A stretch of 64,000 bases of DNA from Gautieria morchelliformis (Eukaryota; Basidiomycota; Agaricomycetes; Gomphales; Gomphaceae). This document shows positions 43,056-54,554 of this stretch, in pieces. Under the pieces are notes generated by a model. It did no database searches, had not been told where the DNA came from, and saw only the letters and a program-made list of their open reading frames with translations. A program made the position numbers and the translations under genes. Position 1 is the stretch's first letter, and each line of letters starts with the position of its first letter. The stretch lies in contig WHVA01000067.1 in assembly GCA_015179125.1 (NCBI GenBank), positions 1-64,000 of the forward strand. The letters run 5' to 3'.

Positions 43056-44437
43056 ATGGCGTCGCATGTGAGTCTGTGCAGCTGCAGGCCGCCCTGGTCG
43101 TTGACGCACACATTAACAGAGGGACATCGAACGAGACATCTTTGGTGGATCTGACTCTGAACTATCCGAGGAAGAAGGTGCGAGGCACTCCGCGCGCTGT
43201 GAGTAGGAGTGGAACTCGACGACTTTTTTTTTCGCAGAGCTCCCGTCGCGCCGCGTGCCCGCCGGTGCGCAGGACGACGACGAGTCGTCGGAATCGGGGG
43301 ACGAGTATGTGCAGGAAAAGCGGGTCAAGCCGAAGAAGCGGCGCCGGCTGGGCGACGACGGCGAGAAGCCCTCGCGCAAGCGCAAGCGCAAGGTGCGCAC
43401 CGAGCGCGAGATCGAGGAGATGGAGCCCCAGGATGGTGCGTGTCCCGCCGCGCCGTGTTCCGTGCTGCAGCAGTAGCTGAGGGCCCGCTCCGCCAGCGCG
43501 CAAGGCGCAGCTGGACCTGCAGATCGAAACAATCCTCAAGTCCAAGAAGGGCATGCGGCCGAAGAAGCGCAAGAAGGACGCAGAGGAAGACGTGCTCGAC
43601 CGCTTTGCCGACGAGGAGGTCTCGCGGCTGCGCGATGCCATGATCCAGGCCGCCGAGGAGGACATGGCCTCGAACAGGGAGCGCTTGCCCGCCACTGCGA
43701 AACTGAGGATGCTACCGCAGGTGATGGAGGTGCTGCAAAAGTAGGCGGATTTCGGACTGTGTGTGTGTGCCCTGTATGACGTTGCGCCCGCAGGCAAGGC
43801 TATGCGCAGTCGATCATCGACAACAACCTGTTCGACGGGGTGCGCCGCTGGCTCGAGCCTCTCCCGGACAAGTCACTCCCCGCGCTCAACATCCAAAACG
43901 CATTCTTCGACGTGATGGGGAAAATGTACATCGACACGAACACGCTCAAGGACTCGAGCCTCGCACGCGTTGTGCTCTTCTACACCAAGTGCAAGCGCGT
44001 GACGGCGACGATCCAGCGGCAGGCCATCGCGCTCGTCTCGGTCTGGTCGCGCCCCATCGTCAAGCGCTCCGCGTCATATGTATGTACATGCTAGCTAGGT
44101 CTCAGAGTGTGCCCCCTGATCCCTCCTGCGCCCTCAGCGCGACCGGCTCATCCCTGTGGCGCCGGAACAGGACCCCGATGCGCCCGTGCGGCAGGCGGAG
44201 CGGCTGAACGCCATCCTCGCGCGGGCGCGGCACGAGAACGAGAACGGCCGCGTGCGCAAGAACGCGGTGACGATCCCGCAGTCGAACCTGGGCAACTACA
44301 CGGTCGCCCCCCGCGCGCTCGCGGGGGTGAAGACGAACACGAGTGTGGACCAGGACGTGGCGCGGAGGAGGCAGAATGCGGAGAGGCTGCGCAACCTAAC
44401 GCGGCGCGTGGCGCAGAGCCAGAAGAGCGGCAGGTAG
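43056..44437 (+). CDS. IWS1: transcription elongation factor IWS1/SPN1
   Basis: Six exons (43056-43067, 43120-43177, 43238-43435, 43497-43740, 43794-44079, 44138-44437) join in phase to 365 residues. The N-terminus is acidic and basic, with an [14 protein letters not shown] motif and a [20 protein letters not shown] nuclear signal. The TFIIS N-terminal-like domain spans about 140-260: [48 protein letters not shown] and [11 protein letters not shown]. The C-terminus has [12 protein letters not shown], typical of this family. IWS1/Spn1 binds Spt6 and RNA polymerase II and links elongation to chromatin and mRNA export. A 12-nt first exon (ATG GCG TCG CAT) precedes the first intron. Length is near the yeast protein (410). 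Confidence 0.93.
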
Positions 44438-45313
44438 CACCAGAAGTCCAAGAACGTCGTGTAGAACTGTGTTGTATTTACAAGAATGTTCCTATCCAGT
44501 GTCAATTCAAAGTCCGTCGGACAAGCGGCTGACTCAGCTGCCACGCCTCGAACGACAAGCCACATACAGTAACCCTTGTACAATTCACTCGGGATCTGGC
44601 TCGATGGGGATCTCGCCCCGTGGACTCGAGGCGTGATAAGTTATGCACAGCCAGCGACGGGATTCACAACGGGTTCTCCATTCTGGGCTACTTGACAGGC
44701 GTTGGGCCCCAGATCTGTGATTGCCAGAGCTACAGGGTTGGTAACCAACCCCCGGCCGTGGATTACGTCCCAGTTGTCGTCGTCGGTGAGCAACTTCTCG
44801 CACTATGAATTGGAGTCGCTGCCGACGGCAACAATAAAATACTCGACGCGTGCACACCCGCGTTTCAACGATGGTAGCCCCGCATCGCACGGATGGGGAT
44901 CCGCTCCTGAGAGACTATAATGGAAGAAGCCACCTGCCCTGGATCTCGACCCTCGATCACCCACGCCACTGCCACGAGCGTCGTGCGCCGATCCGCACTC
45001 TCGGTGCGCAGATCCATGATCCTATTATTTTAGTTTTTTATTTATGATACACGCTAAACGGGGGCATGTGCGGAGGCGGATAAGAAGCAGACGCAGACGG
45101 CTAACAGCATACAGTGCGAGACGAGACGGGGCATGTGCAACGAAAAACCACGAGAGCAAGCAATTAGGGGTGCGAAGACAGGACGACAGCGAGGGCGAGG
45201 ACAGGGCAGGCAGGACAGACCAGATACGAAACGGACGGCGGAGGCCGTGATCAGGGCCGCGCGAACATAGGCACGGGCACGGTGGCGCAGATACAGAAAC
45301 AGCTCGCGCTGCA
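44438..45313. other. intergenic between two convergent genes
   Basis: Contains the 3' ends of IWS1 (plus) and the APSES-type gene (minus). No further feature is supported. Confidence 0.5.
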
Positions 45314-47557
45314 TTATTTATTAAAACGCGGTGTAGGGAGGCGCTGCGGGGCACGTGCCGCAGCTTCATTTGCGCCCGTGGGGGCAGGGACACCAAGCGG
45401 CGGCGGCGGGAGAAGCCCCGGCCATTGCGGGGGCGCGACACCGAACGGCAGCAACAGCGCCACGGGCTGGGGACGCGCTCCATGTTGTGCATACGGGTGC
45501 GGGTCCATGTGCGGGTGCGGAGCCTCAGGTGCCCGAGGCCCTGCGAAATTAGGATAGACGTAGTTCTGCGGATCGGAGCCCTGCCGCGGTATGCTCGCGC
45601 CGCGCTGCCACCCTGCGTGCTCGCCCCCGCCTGCCCTGTTGTCGTGGAGCACCGCCGGAAGCAGGTTACCCCTACATGATGCCCGCTAGTTAGAATAAGA
45701 TACGACACGCACAGAAAGAGACACGCACCCGGCCCCGTGCCCGTGCCCGTGCGCATGCATCGGCGGCGCAGAGATAGATCGCCGCCTCCTCAGCTCCAGT
45801 GCCCCCGCTCCCGCGCACCCAGAGTCGCTATACGCAGCGCGCGGCGCCGCATCCCGCTCCAGCCCGAGCCGCTGCGCGCGCACGCCCTCGTCGTCCAGCT
45901 TCAGCCGCCTCAGCACCGCAGAGCTCCCGCCCTCCCCTGCGGAGACAGGCGAATCGAGCGCCGCGATCGGCGGGAGGCTGCACCGCGCGCCCGCGCCCGA
46001 CGGCGGCGCGTACGTGGCGAGCCCGCCGCTGGCGGGCGGGAGGAAGACGCCGGGCGGGCCCCCGACGAAGGAGGGCTGCATCAGCTGCGGCGGGGGCAGC
46101 GACAGCGGCGGGAGGTGGATGGGCGGGGCGTGTGCGCACGCGGCGCTGCGGTACGGCGGCGGCGGGTACGCGGCGAAGGGCGTGTGCGGTCCCAGGGACG
46201 ACGCGGACGCCGGGCTCTCGAGCGGCGGCGGCGGCGCGGCGTGCTGCGGGGTGTGCGTGTGCGTATGCGTGTGTGCGTGGCCGTGCGCATGCACGTCGCC
46301 CGGCGCAGGGTACGGCGAGTACCGCGCGCCGCGCTCCCTCTTGTGCGCGGGCGTGTTGTATGCCTCCGGCGCGCGGAGCGTCAGGGGCGGAAGGAAGGGC
46401 ACGCGGTGGGCAGAGTGCTCGAACGGCGCATAAGTGTGTGTGTATGCTGGAGGGGCGCCCGCGGCGTGCGGGCCCGGGATGTAATGTTGGTACGGGGCGG
46501 CGGGGGCGCCATGCTGGTACGGGCCCGCCGGCGCGGCCTGCCCGCCCCGGGCCCCGCTCGACGGCCCTGCGTGCACGACGGGCGGTGCCTGCCGCGGCTG
46601 CAACTGCGCCTGCACCGGCGGCCCCACGACGGGCCTGGGGTTCAGCCGCCGCTGCTTGCGCCGCCCCGCGCCGCTCACGAGCTGGCCGTACCCCGGCTGG
46701 TCGGGCGCGATGCACGTGCTCGGGAACGTCGGGCTGGCGGTGTCAGGTCAGTGTCAGTATCAGTGCGCGGCACACACGAGACGCAAGCAGATGGAGACTT
46801 GCCCGAACAGCGGAACGAGGTCCTCGCGGATGGGCCACGCGACCCTGTGTGCGGGCGAGCGTCAATGGTCAATGTACGAGCGATGCGTTGCGGGCGGCAG
46901 ACGTACCTGCGTGCGAGACGCAGCGCGATCTGCAGGCGGTGAGACGACGCAGCGCGGAGGGAGACAGAGGCGCAGACACACCTCGTACGGCATCCACGTG
47001 CCCTGTATTTTGAGGTAGCCCCCGCGCACGCGGCGCAGCTGCGCCGCGAGCTCGGGCTGCGCGTCGAGGACCTTCATGATGTCCGCTGCACACAACGTGA
47101 GCCATGAGATAGACACTGCACACGCCGCCACCGCCGCATACCGCGCACCTTTTGAGTTGCCTAGCGCTGGCAGTGCTTGCCGCATGAGCTGGCGCCACGT
47201 GTGAAGCCGCGACGCACTCACCCTTCCATATGCCCGTCCACAGCACGTACCCGTTGTCAGAGTCGACCATAAGCCACTGCCCGTTCAGCGGGTACTCGTA
47301 CACAGGGCTGCAGCGCGGTCAGGTCAGCGGGTGCACTGCGGGACGGGACGAGAGGGTACGTACAGATATCCGCGGGGATCGTTGCTGGTGGTGTACTTGC
47401 CCTTGGTGACGGTGTGCGTCGCGCTGGCGTACGGCCTGAAGCGGCCCAGCGCGGCGGGGTGGTCCGGGGAGGGCGACGGCATCGCGTCCTGCGACAGTCA
47501 GCACGACGCGGCGACGGCGAGGGCGAGGAGGCTTACCTGGAGGAGGGACAATGCCAT
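45314..47557 (-). CDS. APSES-type DNA-binding protein
   Basis: Start at 47557 (MALSLLQ), then exons giving YASATHTVTKGKYTTSNDPR, PVYEYPLNGQWLMVDSDNG, YVLWTGIWKALGNSKADIMK, LRRVRGGYLKIQGTWMPYE, IALRLARR, VAWPIREDLVPLFG, and TFPSTCIAPDQPGYGQL. This is the APSES/KilA-N helix-turn-helix fold of fungal regulators (StuA, Sok2, Swi4/Mbp1, Xbp1 relatives), near residues 50-160. A basic RRKQRRLNPRP follows. The long remainder (about 400 residues) is Pro/Ala/His-rich and disordered, with His-Gly and His-Thr runs (HAHGHGHG). No ankyrin repeats are seen, so it is not a classical Swi6-binding partner. Short introns interrupt the DNA-binding domain. The closest subfamily cannot be set without a tree. Confidence 0.85.
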
Positions 47558-48323
47558 GGTGGACGGGAGCAGGAATAAAATAAGGCAGACCGCATTTTTT
47601 GCAGATTGCGGTCAGCCACATCTCGATCCAGGCCGCGGAGCCCGTGGGCACGGCGTCAATGAAAATATACAAGTCTTAAAAGTCTACTGGCTTACAGCGG
47701 GGTTCGAAAGCCGGCGGCGGCCCGGCGAGCGTCCCCGAGGTACTGGGCGACGGCTCGAACTCAATACGGCGGTAGCTCCAGAGGGCAAGCCCTGGGTATA
47801 TAATTTAGACCCGATTCTTGATTCAAGAGTTTAGAAGTACTTATATATTCGATAATTTTCGCCCGAAATCTCATGAGAGCGGTGCCGGTTACGCTTGACT
47901 GTAGCTCATGCTGGCCTCGTTATTTTTCCTCCAAACGTATTCGCTATTCACGTAACTCGCCATTAGTGGCGCGTCCGTAAGAGCTCTAGTGTTGTTTTAG
48001 ACCCGTAAATCTAGCGTAAGTCTGGCGTAAATCTACACTCCACAAGACCTACCGGCACTTACCCGTACTTACCGGCTGGTGAATAATACAATAGCACGCT
48101 TAAGCAATATTTACTTCTCAGCTGGCAGCTGATGCGCGAACCGCTGGGGCGCGCCGAGAGGCCGGGTAGCCCAGAAGCTGGCTCCGGCATATCTAAAAAT
48201 GAAAATGAAAAAATAAAAATAAAGAATGAACAAGGTGTATAAACAAAGTTGTCTAAGGCGCGTCGAAAAAATTATAAGTCTAGTAAAAAAATTACAAGTC
48301 TTAAGCGTATAAACAAAGTCTGT
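47558..48323. other. intergenic, upstream of the APSES-type gene
   Basis: AT-rich stretch between two minus-strand genes: downstream of ornithine decarboxylase and upstream of the APSES-type gene. An imperfect AT-rich duplication (TCTTAAA/AAGTCTAGTAA-type) lies near 48190-48310. No gene seen. Confidence 0.5.
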
Positions 48324-49857
48324 CTACTCTCGCACCGCCAGCGCGCGGCGCACGCCCGCCGCCGCGGCGCTGCCCTCGACGCCCGACGTGTACAGCACGC
48401 GGCTTTTCTCGAACCCGTTGAACTGGCTCGCCGCGCACACCGTGTACGCGCCCATGTTCCGGAAGCCCAGCCAGTCCCCGACGTCGAGCGCGCGCGGCAG
48501 CTCCGTCGCCGGACACACGCAGTCGATCGCGTCGCACGTCGGGCCCCACACGCTGCTCGTCGCGCTCCCCTCCCGCGCGAGCCCCGCGGCCGACACGAAC
48601 GAGCGCCCGAGCGTCACCACGTACGGCTGCACCGTCTGGTGGTCAAACAGGATGCAGTTGAACGACCCGTACACCCCGTCGTTGATGTAGTCTGTCCGAG
48701 CAGCCAGTCAGTCAGCACGCGTCACAACACACACATGCCACACGAGCCACGCACACATGACCCGCGCACCCGCCTCGCCGCCCTCCGCAGCGCGCCGCGC
48801 AATGATGTTCGCCGCGAGCGTAAACGCACGCGCGACGTAGAACCGCCCCGGCTCCGCGATCAGCCGCAGGCCCTCCGCCGCGCGGTCCGGGAAGTGCACG
48901 TCGAGCGCGTCCCGCAGCACCGCCGCCATGTGCTCAAAGTTGCCGTCCTCGAAGCCCCCGCCGACGTCGAGCAGCTCGAAAGCGTACCCCGCCGCGCGCC
49001 CCATGTCGAACGCTGCCCGCGCACGCAGCACCGCATCCCCGAACGCATGCGCGTCGAAGCAACCGCTCCCAACGTGGAAGCTCACCCCCACCACGTCCAG
49101 CCCGAGCTCCCTCGCCTTCGCGAGCAGCCCCGGCACAGAGGCGAGCGGCGCGCCGAACTTGAGCCCGAGCCGGCAGAGGCTCTTGGAGTCATCTGTCAGG
49201 ATGCGCACGATGAGCTTCGCGCGCGGGTGCGCGCGCGCGACCTTGTGCAGCTCGTCCGCGTTGTCGAACGTCATCATGTCGACGCCCGCCTTTGCCGCGG
49301 CGCGCACGAATGACGCGGGCTTGCACGGGTTCGCGAAGACGACGCGCGCGGGGTCCACGCCGAGCTCGAGCACTTGGGAGATCTCGCCGTGCGACGCGCA
49401 GTCGAACCCGGTGCCCAGCCCCGCGAGCAGCCGCAGCACGTACGGGTCCGGGTTGCTCTTCACGGCTGTGCGCAGAACGTCAGGCGACGGCGCCGAAGGC
49501 ACGGTACGGGAAGCACGCACCAAAGAACGGCTCAATGTCCGGGAGGTGTGCGCGCCACCGCTCGTGCTGCGCGTACACCACGCTGAGGTCCGCTGCGAAG
49601 AAGGCATGCTCCGCGTTGGGCTCGGTGTTGGAGAACGCGCGGATGATGCCGGCATGCAGATGCGTGTCGGGGTGGCCCCGCAGGAGCGGCGGGAGCCCTG
49701 CAATGCTGACCTCGGGCCCCGGAGGCGTAGCGCCGGGCGGGGAGACAGAGAGAAGCATGTCGTGTTGGTCGCTCGCCAGCGACATGTGCTGGGGCGAGTC
49801 CTTTTGAAAGTTAAAGTCGATGGCCGCGGCGGCGGGGTAGACGTCGATCTGGGCCAT
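48324..49857 (-). CDS. ornithine decarboxylase
   Basis: Three exons (49857-49521, 49465-48770, 48691-48324) join to 466 residues, the normal length. PLP-binding and catalytic features are present: FFAVKSNPD (the Schiff-base Lys) near residue 115, GTGFDCASHGEI, FANPCKP, FHVGSGC (about 245), a LLDVGGGF glycine loop, AEPGRFY (about 320), DYINDGVYGSFNC (about 345) and the active-site Cys in WGPTCDAIDCV (about 395). The enzyme makes putrescine from ornithine, the first step of polyamine synthesis, in the cytosol. The ATG at 49857 is the first in frame. The gene is very GC-rich, like its neighbours. Confidence 0.95.
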
Positions 49858-50492
49858 CGCGGTGTTGCGAGACAAGTCGGGTGAGTCAGTCCACGGGAAA
49901 AGGTCGTCGTCGGTGGGAGTGGGGGTGTTACGGTGGGGACTATGGTAGACCGTGTCCTTTTTTGCCAGCAGGATCCGTACCAGACCGCCTCCGGTGGACC
50001 CGGGGCGGACGAGTGCGGTAGAGTGGAGTAATCAGTCGCGGCGGGTTCCTCGCTCCCTGTACAGCGAGGAAAGGGCTTGAAGGGATAGTTGAAGGGCTGG
50101 ATAAGTGTAAGGGCGACAAAGGGGGCTGGATAAATGTACTGGATAAGTGTTCTTTAATACGACGTTTTTATGGGGGTTCGCCTGGGGATCATGAGTCTCG
50201 TTCGCGGACAGAAATGGGACGGGGGATACCTCTCACAGCAGACCACCTGGTATGGCAAAGGGTGTTACAAAAGCGCAAACACGAAAGAGGAGAGACGCAC
50301 TCGCGATTCAGCAAACGCAAATCGCTGTTGTATTTCTGTAAGCAAATAATGGGCAGACGGATCCACGGAGGATCTGGATGGGTGGGGCAGGAAGGGAACA
50401 AAACTCGCTCATACCGGGTCGGGTCGGCCTTTTAAGAAAATTGTGGGGCGCCCACAGGCGTCAATACATTATACACAGCAATGGCTAGCTAC
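49858..50492. other. promoter and leader region of ornithine decarboxylase
   Basis: No gene seen. The region upstream of ODC (minus strand) holds the 3' end of the glutaredoxin gene at its far side. Eukaryotic ODC mRNAs often have long, structured leaders, which this gap could accommodate. Confidence 0.5.
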
Positions 50493-51359
50493 TCAGGCAG
50501 ACACGAGCTCCTGGAACTCGCCGCTCTCCACCGCCTCCTTCAGCACGTCCAGCCCACCCACGAACTCCCCATTTACGATGATCTGCGGAAACGTCGGCCA
50601 GCTGTTCAGCACCTTCAGCCCTGTCGCCCGCGTCAGCGTCCGCCCCGCCCAGGAAGGACATGCCACGACTCACCCTGCCGCACGCGCTCGTCGCCCAGGA
50701 TGTCAAAGTGCGCAAACGGCACGCCCTGCCCGCGCAGGATCGCCACCGTCTGCCGCGAGAACCCGCACCGCGGCGCGTCGGGGCTGCCCTTCATGAACAG
50801 CACCACCTTGTCCTGCGCCATCAGGCCCCGCATCCGCGCCTCGAGCTCCGCGTCCGTCTCCGCCGCCGCCGGGGCATCGCCCGCCGCGTCCGGCGCGCGC
50901 TCCGTCCGCGCCTGCCCCACGGGTGCATCCCGCGCATGCGTAGCCAGCGCCGTCGTAAGAGCCGAAGCGTCGGCCCCCGCGATGCGCGCCAGCAGCGTGT
51001 GGCCCTGTCACCCCCGCGCTCAATCCTACCGTGAACCCACACTGCACATGAGACACGCACCCGCAATATTACAAAAGACGGCACCGCCTCGATGTCAAAG
51101 GATTCCGTGATCTCCGGCAGCGCTTCTGCGTCCACCTGTGTGTGTTCAGCAGGCAGAAGGAGGAAACGTCCCCGCGGCGCACCTGCAGCACGAGCACCTT
51201 GGGGTGTCTGTGCGCAAGCTCGGCGACGACCTGGTTCATCTGCTTGCACGGCTCCGCCCACGGCGCCCAAAAGTTGAGCAGCGACACCCGCTGCAGATCC
51301 CGCGAAAGGCATTCCTGGAAGTGCGCAGCCGAGTCGACGACGGTCACGTTGGCGGTCAT
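50493..51359 (-). CDS. monothiol glutaredoxin with thioredoxin-like domain (Grx3/4 type)
   Basis: Four exons (51359-51183, 51135-51061, 51004-50674, 50620-50493) join to 236 residues. The N-terminal thioredoxin-like domain has [15 protein letters not shown] (WAxxC in place of WCGPC, about residue 30) and a [12 protein letters not shown] strand. The C-terminal glutaredoxin domain has [18 protein letters not shown] with the CGFS active site (about 165) and [18 protein letters not shown]. This architecture is that of yeast Grx3/Grx4, which bind [2Fe-2S] with glutathione and signal iron status to iron regulators. It lies 82 bp downstream of Ku70 on the same strand. Confidence 0.93.
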
Positions 51360-51441
51360 GGTCAGCAAGATACGTTTCCACTGCTCGCGTAATCCCGCGG
51401 TAGATATCTGATAACATTTCGAACTCCGCTTATACACTACA

Positions 51442-54348
51442 TCAGTGTCGCGCGAACCAATCTCCGGCCCGCTCCACCAGATCTGCCTTCTTGCCGGACA
51501 CGGAAAGATTCTTGTCCCTCAGAAATTCCTAAGACACCCAGTTACTCCACATCCCCGTGCAAAACGCGAACTTTCTCACCTTCAGCTGGTCGTTCTTGAG
51601 CTTGTGGCCACGACCCCACACGTCAGCGTTCCGCGTACCCAAAATACCCGCCCTTGCCACGTACCTTGTCCAGTGTCCCCGCATCCCATCGACTCCGCAT
51701 CTCCGCTTCGTCCACGCTGACGTCCTGCGTCCCTGTATCAGATAGCGCCACACGCTCCACACGCCCTGCTCACCGCTTTGCGTTTGGCCCCTGCCGCAAT
51801 AATGACATGGTCCGCCCCCTCGTCCTGGTTCAGGGCCGCCTTCCACTCCTGCATCAGGCCCCCCGCACGCTGCGCGTAACAAGGGCTGTAGCACCGCCAC
51901 CGCCGCATGCATGCCGAATGCGCCTCACCTTGTGCATCGGGTCGTACCGAGGCATGCTCATGTCCCCAAACGATCCCGCATCGTACTCCTCCTGGAAAGC
52001 TCGCGCTTCAAGCTGACCCCAGAACAGCGCGAGCGCTGCAGCGGCGCACGACGACGCCGTCAACACACGGCATCGCATCCCTCGAGGCACGTACCTGGGT
52101 TCGGGTAGCTATCCGGTTGGTACGCTCCGTTCTTCAACGTGAGCTTCCCTATCATCGTCCGCGCGGCTTCCTTCAGCTTTTCGCCGGCTGCGCAGAGCGA
52201 GCCGGGTAGAAGCGCAATATACACCAGCAGAGCGAGCAATGCACGTACCTCGGAATGCCCTCTCTAGTGCAGCCCCTCGCACGTCGTCCGCGAACGGAAG
52301 AGGTTGCAGGTGGAACCCAGGCGGATCTACCTGCGCGCCGTCCGCGTCGAGCTTTTCGGCCTGAATGCAATGTACATGAGCGGGGCTGAGCCACAGCGCA
52401 CGAATGTCGCACCTGTGGCATCAACGCGAAGAATGTCGGCGCGGAATTGCGTCGAGTTATTCCTAGCACAAGGCCAATCTTATCCTTGCCCAGCATCGTC
52501 TTCAACAACGCGCTAAACGTCCTTGTGCTGCCCGAATACGCCTGGCATCCCGAGTTACCTTTTGCGTACATATCAGCTCTGAAAGACACGCACCACTTCA
52601 TCAGGGTAGAGAAAGACAGAGTGTTTGATGTTATCTTCGAACGCGAGTTCAATGCTGTCTTTGAACCCGAGAAGTTTGAGACCTGCGTGAAAAGTCAGCG
52701 GCTCCCTCCTCTCAGTTCATTGTCGACGATGACCTGGCTGAAGATCCAAGGTTCTGAACGACTTAACGTCGTCCGCGGTGAAGAAAACCTGGTGGACGAG
52801 AGTGGTGAATATACAGACAGCATAAGCCGTGTGGACATACGCGACTCCTGACCCCGCTCGGCGCCGGTTCGTCGTCATCCTCCTTCGAATCCTCTGCCAT
52901 CGACCCAAGCGTCATCCCAAACAACATTTGACTCTTGTCGTACTCCTTTTGATATTCCTAATCGCAAGGTTCAGTTTTGAATTACAGAAAAGCAATGAGA
53001 TAATCCCTACTGGATCATAATGAATAACTTTGCTCTTGGCCTCCTCCATGGTTCTTTCGTTACTAAAGTACTTGTAGTTGGGTTTCGTCTGCTGCGTCAC
53101 CAATCCATATCTAAACGAAATCGTTCAGCATAAGAATTCGTGTGAGATTCCTCTGACCCTTTGACGCCGATTGTGAATCCATCTGCCAAATGCATGGGGA
53201 TACTAAAAATGGACCGTTTGGCCATCTCGCGAATTTTCATCTCCTGCACCAACGAATCCAGCTCCGTAATCACGTCCGGCATCTGGTCGGTGGCGTTCTC
53301 ATCTTCCGCATCCGGGCTAGGCAGGACGTGCTGCGTGAAATAAAAAACCCTCAGGTTCAGCTACGGGAATCCCAGTACGCTGCGTCTCACATTCCAAAAC
53401 TTGGTCCGGTCGAAAGTGCCCTGATCCGGCGCGATGAAAAATGACATAACCATCACGCCGCTTGCAGATAAATCCTAAGCACGACCCATTAACAGAGACC
53501 ATGCAAGTGTGTGTAATCGTGCGACTCACATCGAAGGTTGTCCGCGCAGTCTTGATATATTGGGGATTTCCCGGATGAGGGTCGTCGTTATTCGTGACCA
53601 AGAATATTCTCTTCATGCCCGTCTTTGGCGCCCTGCACGATCGCAAAGTTAATTGACGGTGCGGCGCCGGGGGAATGGTCAACCCACCCATCCCGAATCA
53701 CCCAGTTGCAACTTGTGAAGACATCCCCTACGGGTACTGGAGGGCCATCTTTCGGAGGATACAGCTCAGAAAGTTTCTGGGGCTCCTGTTTCACATCTCC
53801 ATTATGGCGCATCAACCCTAGGGTGAACACAACAATGAAAAGAACACACCATGCATAAGCGTAGCGAGTTGCTGAATGCTCTCTGCGTTGATCTGCGCAA
53901 TAGGCTGATACACATAGCAATGATTTTTCATCTCTGCGCCTCTTTTCGTCTCCGAACGTTCTGCCTGCCAAAGCGCACGCGCATCCAGCTGTCGACATGG
54001 CACATCACACCCACAGTAATATCTCACTCACCGTATTGTAAAACATGATTCCAACGAGATCATTCGGCGACGTAACGACCTTGCGCTTCTGCAGCTGCAC
54101 CGCGATCTCGAGCACCGCTTGCACGTGGCCCTTGCGCTCCCCTGGAGAGGTACGACTCTCGCGAGGTGCAAGCATATCTTCAGACGCGTCGATGCAGAAT
54201 AGGAGGGCGTCCTTTCCCTGAAAGTACTCCTACGACAGAACGGTGAGGAACAAGTGATTCTTTCCGAGCGGCTGCCACCCACCGAGGCGTCTTCGAGTTC
54301 TGCATCTTGGTCGTCCTCGAACGTGTTCCAGTCGTCGAAAGGTGCCAT
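51442..54348 (-). CDS. KU70: Ku70 subunit of the NHEJ end-binding complex
   Basis: A multi-exon minus-strand gene starts MAPFDDWNTFEDDQD (54348). Exons read: GKDALLFCIDASEDML (vWA-like domain), VVTSPNDLVGIMFYNT, the ELYPPKD-type loop, RIFLVTNNDDPHP, PDVITELDSLVQEMKIREMA, RSIFSIPMHLADGFTIGVKG, YKYFSNERTMEEAKSKV, DDVKSFRTLDLQPG, GSTRTFSALLKTMLGKDK, a KDKIGLVLGITRRN block (Ku core), PNPALALFWGQLEARAF and a C-terminal SAP module, LKNDQLKEFLRDKNLSVSG, with the stop at 51442. Ku70 pairs with Ku80 to hold broken DNA ends for non-homologous joining and to protect telomeres. Order and motifs follow the family over its whole length; individual exon limits were not all fixed. Confidence 0.92.
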
Positions 54349-54554
54349 TTGGGGCTGCGCGAGAGATGTGTGATGAGCGTGCTAAATCGCGTCTGTGGCA
54401 GCGAGCGCGAGTCGATAATGGGGTCACGTGACCACTCACGCGTGAGTCGGCGTGACGCGTGACGAGTTACAATGGTCTTTGTTCCCTTTTCAAGCCCGAT
54501 CACGTTTATAACCGCGATCAAGCTGGGACATTATGATGTTCTGTAGCACGAGTG
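54349..54554. promoter_or_regulatory. divergent promoter with two ACGCGT boxes and a CACGTG palindrome
   Basis: The 206 bp between Ku70 (minus) and the FunK1 kinase (plus) contain ACGCGT at 54438-54443 and 54455-54460, and GGTCACGTGACC, a 12-bp palindrome, at 54422-54433. ACGCGT is the MluI cell-cycle box that drives G1/S genes in fungi through APSES-domain factors (MBF). Whether both genes respond is unknown. Confidence 0.6.

Noticed and set aside
42475-43113. Minus-strand frames of about 210 codons
   Set aside because: They cross introns and out-of-frame exons of the Yip1-family gene and contain Arg-rich nonsense sequence.
45737-46942. Long plus-strand open frame (401 codons) in the GC-rich block
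   Set aside because: It is antisense to the Pro/Ala-rich tail of the APSES-type gene, and its Arg-rich composition is the usual shadow of GC-rich coding DNA.
48249-49313. Plus-strand open frame of 354 codons
   Set aside because: It is antisense to ornithine decarboxylase, whose active-site motifs are all present on the minus strand.
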